Source: Bacteroidales bacterium UBA4866 (lineage in GTDB: Bacteria > Bacteroidota > Bacteroidia > Bacteroidales > P3). Taken from it: a stretch of DNA of 25,226 nt. The translations under genes were made by a program, and so were the position numbers. The notes below the pieces were generated by a model. That model made no database searches and was not told the origin of the DNA. It saw only the letters and a list, made by a program, of their open reading frames with translations. Each line of letters opens with the position of its first letter. The stretch's first letter is position 1. Below are positions 23,066 to 25,226 of this stretch, in pieces. The stretch lies in assembly GCA_002399565.1 (NCBI GenBank), contig DHDW01000028.1:32130-57355 (forward strand), written 5' to 3'.

Positions 23066-24322
23066 ATGAAAAAGACCCTAATTCTAATTATTTTATCTTT
23101 TCTAACAACGAATCTTTTTTGCCAAGAAGGCAAAATTTCAGATTATAATATTGAAAAAGCTGTTTATTATCTTGCTTCAGAAGAGTTGCAAGGTCGTCTT
23201 CCTTCTTCAAAAGGAGATAGTTTGGCTGTTGATTATATAACCAATATCTTTAAGCAAGCAAATCTTAAACCTTTGTTTGAAACATTCTATCAAGAAGTAG
23301 CATTCAAAGATATGGAATCAATTGCAATGAATAGCAAGCAAGCTGGTCCAAAGAACAAGTTCTCAAGAAATATTGTTGGAGTTTTGGAAGGGAGTGATTT
23401 AATACTTAAAAATGAATATATAGTTATTGGTGCTCATTTTGACCATTTGGGTTTAGGCTCAATGATGGGTGGCTCTCGTTCAAAAGAAACAAACAAGGTT
23501 CATTATGGTGCTGATGACAATGCTTCTGGAGTTGCTCTTATGCTCGATTTGCTTAAAAAGTTTTCTACTTCTTCAATTAAGCCCAAAAGAAGTATAATCT
23601 TTATTGCTTTTGCTTGTGAAGAGCAAGGTTTGATTGGCTCAAAGAAATTTGTAGAGGATTTGCCTTTTGACTCAAAACATATTGTTGCTATGCTAAATTT
23701 TGATATGGTTGGAAAGCTAAAAAACAATTCTATAAAAGTAGGAGGAAGTCGAACTTCTAAAGAATCGGAAAAGATAATAAAGAAATACGCAAAGAAGAAC
23801 AATTTGAAGGCTTCTCTTTCTCCAAGTGGAATTGCTCCTTCAGATCATGCGTCTTTCTATGCAAAGAATATCACTGTTTTCTATTTTACAACTGGGGCTG
23901 ATTCAACTTATCACACTCATTATGATACTCCATATAAATTAAACTATAAAGGAATGGATATTGTTTCATCTTTAGCTTTCGATATTGCTAATGATGTTGC
24001 TAACAGAAAGAATAAACTAAGGTTTAGAAGAGTTGCTGAAACAAAAAATAAGGGACATATGTCAGATGTTAAAGTAACCTTAGGTATTATGCCCGATGTA
24101 ACTGGAAGTACTGATGGTTTAAAAGCTGAAAATGTTTCAAAAGGAAAGCCAGCTGATAGGGCAGGGATGCTAACAGGAGACATTATTATTGAACTTAATG
24201 GCAAGAAAATTACTGATATTTATTCCTATATGGATGCTCTTGGAACTTTAAAAGAGAATCAAACATACAAAGTCAAGATAAAACGAGAAGGGAAAACCAA
24301 AGAACTTAAGATTAAATTATAA
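23066..24322 (+). CDS. Secreted M28-family zinc aminopeptidase with C-terminal PDZ domain
   Basis: The 418-residue protein has a signal peptide (MKKTLILIILSFLTTNLFCQ) and an M28 peptidase domain (about 100-310). All expected metal and catalytic residues are visible: GAHFDHLG (His124), YGADDNASG (Asp150/Asp151), ACEEQG (Glu185, Glu186), NFDMVG (Asp213) and HTHYDTP (His285). A PDZ domain follows (about 335-410): LGIMPDV, GLKAENVSKGKPADRAGMLTGDIIIELNGKKI. M28 enzymes remove N-terminal residues from peptides; the PDZ may hold substrates or partners. It likely acts in the periplasm, as there is no T9SS sorting domain. The downstream membrane protein gene begins within 10 bases, supporting an operon. 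Confidence 0.92.
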   Translation: MKKTLILIILSFLTTNLFCQEGKISDYNIEKAVYYLASEELQGRLPSSKGDSLAVDYITNIFKQANLKPLFETFYQEVAFKDMESIAMNSKQAGPKNKFSRNIVGVLEGSDLILKNEYIVIGAHFDHLGLGSMMGGSRSKETNKVHYGADDNASGVALMLDLLKKFSTSSIKPKRSIIFIAFACEEQGLIGSKKFVEDLPFDSKHIVAMLNFDMVGKLKNNSIKVGGSRTSKESEKIIKKYAKKNNLKASLSPSGIAPSDHASFYAKNITVFYFTTGADSTYHTHYDTPYKLNYKGMDIVSSLAFDIANDVANRKNKLRFRRVAETKNKGHMSDVKVTLGIMPDVTGSTDGLKAENVSKGKPADRAGMLTGDIIIELNGKKITDIYSYMDALGTLKENQTYKVKIKREGKTKELKIKL

Positions 24323-24328
24323 TTGATT

Positions 24329-25132
24329 ATGAAAAAATCAACCATTGCTCTATTTTGGGCTCTTGCAGTTGTTCTAACTCTTGCAACAAGTGTTTATCAA
24401 AGAAAAACTGGCCCAACAAATCCAAAAAAAACTACAATAACCATAAATAATAAAGAATATAAACTTTCATTTCCTCGCTCAGCAACTGCAAACCGCAATA
24501 CCATTACTCTAAATATTGCAGATACTTCTGCAAATGCTCAACTTATTTACAGGAAATATCCTACTAATGATGCCTTTACTTCAATAAACTTTCAAAGAAA
24601 AGATGAAAAACTTGTTGCTGATTTGCCAATACAGCCTAATGCAGGGAAATTAGAATACTATGTAAAGATAAACGACCAAAATCTTTTTGAAGAAGATGCT
24701 TTAATAGTTCGTTTTAAAGGCGAAGTTCCAGCAGGAGTTCTAATCCCTCATATAATATTTATGTTTGTATCCATGCTTTTTGCAGCTTATGGACTAATTT
24801 TAGCAATTGCTAACAAAAAGAATGTTGTTCGCTATCTTATTCTAACACTAATAACTCTTTTTATTGGAGGATTTATCTTTGGTCCAATTGTTCAAAAATA
24901 TGCATTTGGAGTATATTGGAGTGGATTTCCTTTTGGCTATGACTTAACAGACAATAAAACCTTAATAGCATTAGTCATCCTCCTTATTAATATGTTGTTC
25001 ATTAAAAAGAAAATCTTTAGAATTACATCAATTATCGCTTTTTCTGTAATGATAACAATATTTTGTATTCCTCATTCACTTAGAGGAAGTGAATTAAATC
25101 ATCAAACAGGAGTTGTTGAGACTGCAAGATAA
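24329..25132 (+). CDS. Membrane protein of unknown function with an extracytoplasmic beta domain
   Basis: From the ATG at 24329 the product has 267 residues; an in-frame TTG at 24323 directly after the previous stop is less likely. A hydrophobic N-terminus (about 7-20) is followed by a beta-rich domain (about 30-130, with TITLNIADTSANAQLIYRKY and KLEYYVKIND) facing outward. Four hydrophobic segments follow (about 133-156, 163-190, 207-222 and 227-246), with YWSGFPFGYDLTDNKTLIA between the second and third. I have a weak impression that this last motif recurs in unnamed Bacteroidota membrane proteins, but I cannot name a family. It follows the M28 peptidase closely and ends in the array that starts at its own stop codon. 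Confidence 0.78.
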   Translation: MKKSTIALFWALAVVLTLATSVYQRKTGPTNPKKTTITINNKEYKLSFPRSATANRNTITLNIADTSANAQLIYRKYPTNDAFTSINFQRKDEKLVADLPIQPNAGKLEYYVKINDQNLFEEDALIVRFKGEVPAGVLIPHIIFMFVSMLFAAYGLILAIANKKNVVRYLILTLITLFIGGFIFGPIVQKYAFGVYWSGFPFGYDLTDNKTLIALVILLINMLFIKKKIFRITSIIAFSVMITIFCIPHSLRGSELNHQTGVVETAR

Positions 25133-25226
25133 CTATCCGAAACACGAAAGATAACTATCCAAACTTCTCGAGATAACTATACGAAACTCAAAAAGTCGCA
25201 CTTTCCGACCAAAAAAGTCGCACTTT
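25127..25226. repeat. 22-bp phased array at the window edge, incomplete
   Basis: AGATAACTAT starts at 25127, 25149 and 25171, exactly 22 bases apart; the first copy contains the TAA of the upstream gene. The word then changes to AAAAAGTCGCACTTT at 25190 and 25212, again 22 bases apart, with AAAGT-CGC-ACTTT palindromic arms. The array runs past the window end. Confidence 0.85.

Overview
The window comes from a strongly AT-rich genome of the phylum Bacteroidota, most likely an uncultured member of the order Bacteroidales. Three things point there: two proteins with type IX secretion system (T9SS) type A sorting domains, a TamL-type outer-membrane lipoprotein and a Bacteroidota HU-like protein, and repeated promoters of the form TTTG-N19/20-TAnnTTTG. 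Ferredoxin and FeFe-hydrogenase-like modules suggest an anaerobe, though that is inference. No rRNA, tRNA, CRISPR array or insertion sequence was recognised.

Layout. (1) 1-3306, plus strand: the 3' part of waaA (Kdo transferase) overlapping tamL, an envelope-assembly pair. (2) 3303-5228, minus strand: an LTA-synthase-like membrane phosphotransferase whose stop codon overlaps that of tamL. (3) 5229-6031: a gene-poor stretch with divergent promoters, two short tandem arrays and the decayed end of a T9SS cargo gene. (4) 6032-7519: an intact T9SS cargo gene whose C-terminus is about 89% identical at DNA level to the decayed copy. (5) 7771-10296: aroC, a DUF4369-like lipoprotein and an lpxH-like lipid A enzyme in one operon. 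(6) 10372-11478: gcvT with its own promoter and a clear terminator. (7) 11554-13239: a secreted endonuclease/phosphatase-fold protein and an AlkD-like glycosylase. (8) 13240-14303: a terminator, a seven-unit palindromic array, and a small minus-strand transcription unit for an unknown exported protein. (9) 14327-16183: a sensor-like FeFe-hydrogenase homologue with a PAS domain. (10) 16242-17135, minus strand: an HU-like gene followed by a frameshifted lipoprotein gene. (11) 17136-17467: three more phased arrays. (12) 17468-20377, minus strand: a large fibronectin-type-III T9SS cargo protein. (13) 20468-25132, plus strand: parE, a DGD-loop secreted protein, an M28-PDZ peptidase and a membrane protein, followed by another array at the window edge.

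Functionally this is mostly core chromosome: envelope biogenesis (waaA, tamL, lpxH, LTA-synthase-like protein, T9SS cargo), central metabolism (aroC, gcvT), and DNA topology and repair (parE, alkD-like, HU-like). The most unusual signal is in the gaps. Four intergenic regions carry short tandem arrays with a period of 21, 22 or 23 bp, about two helical turns. The word differs at each locus and can change inside one array, while the period stays constant and most units are small palindromes. I know of no named element with this behaviour. Secondary points of interest are the T9SS domain remnant, the hydrogenase-like sensor with altered cluster motifs, and the broken lipoprotein gene.
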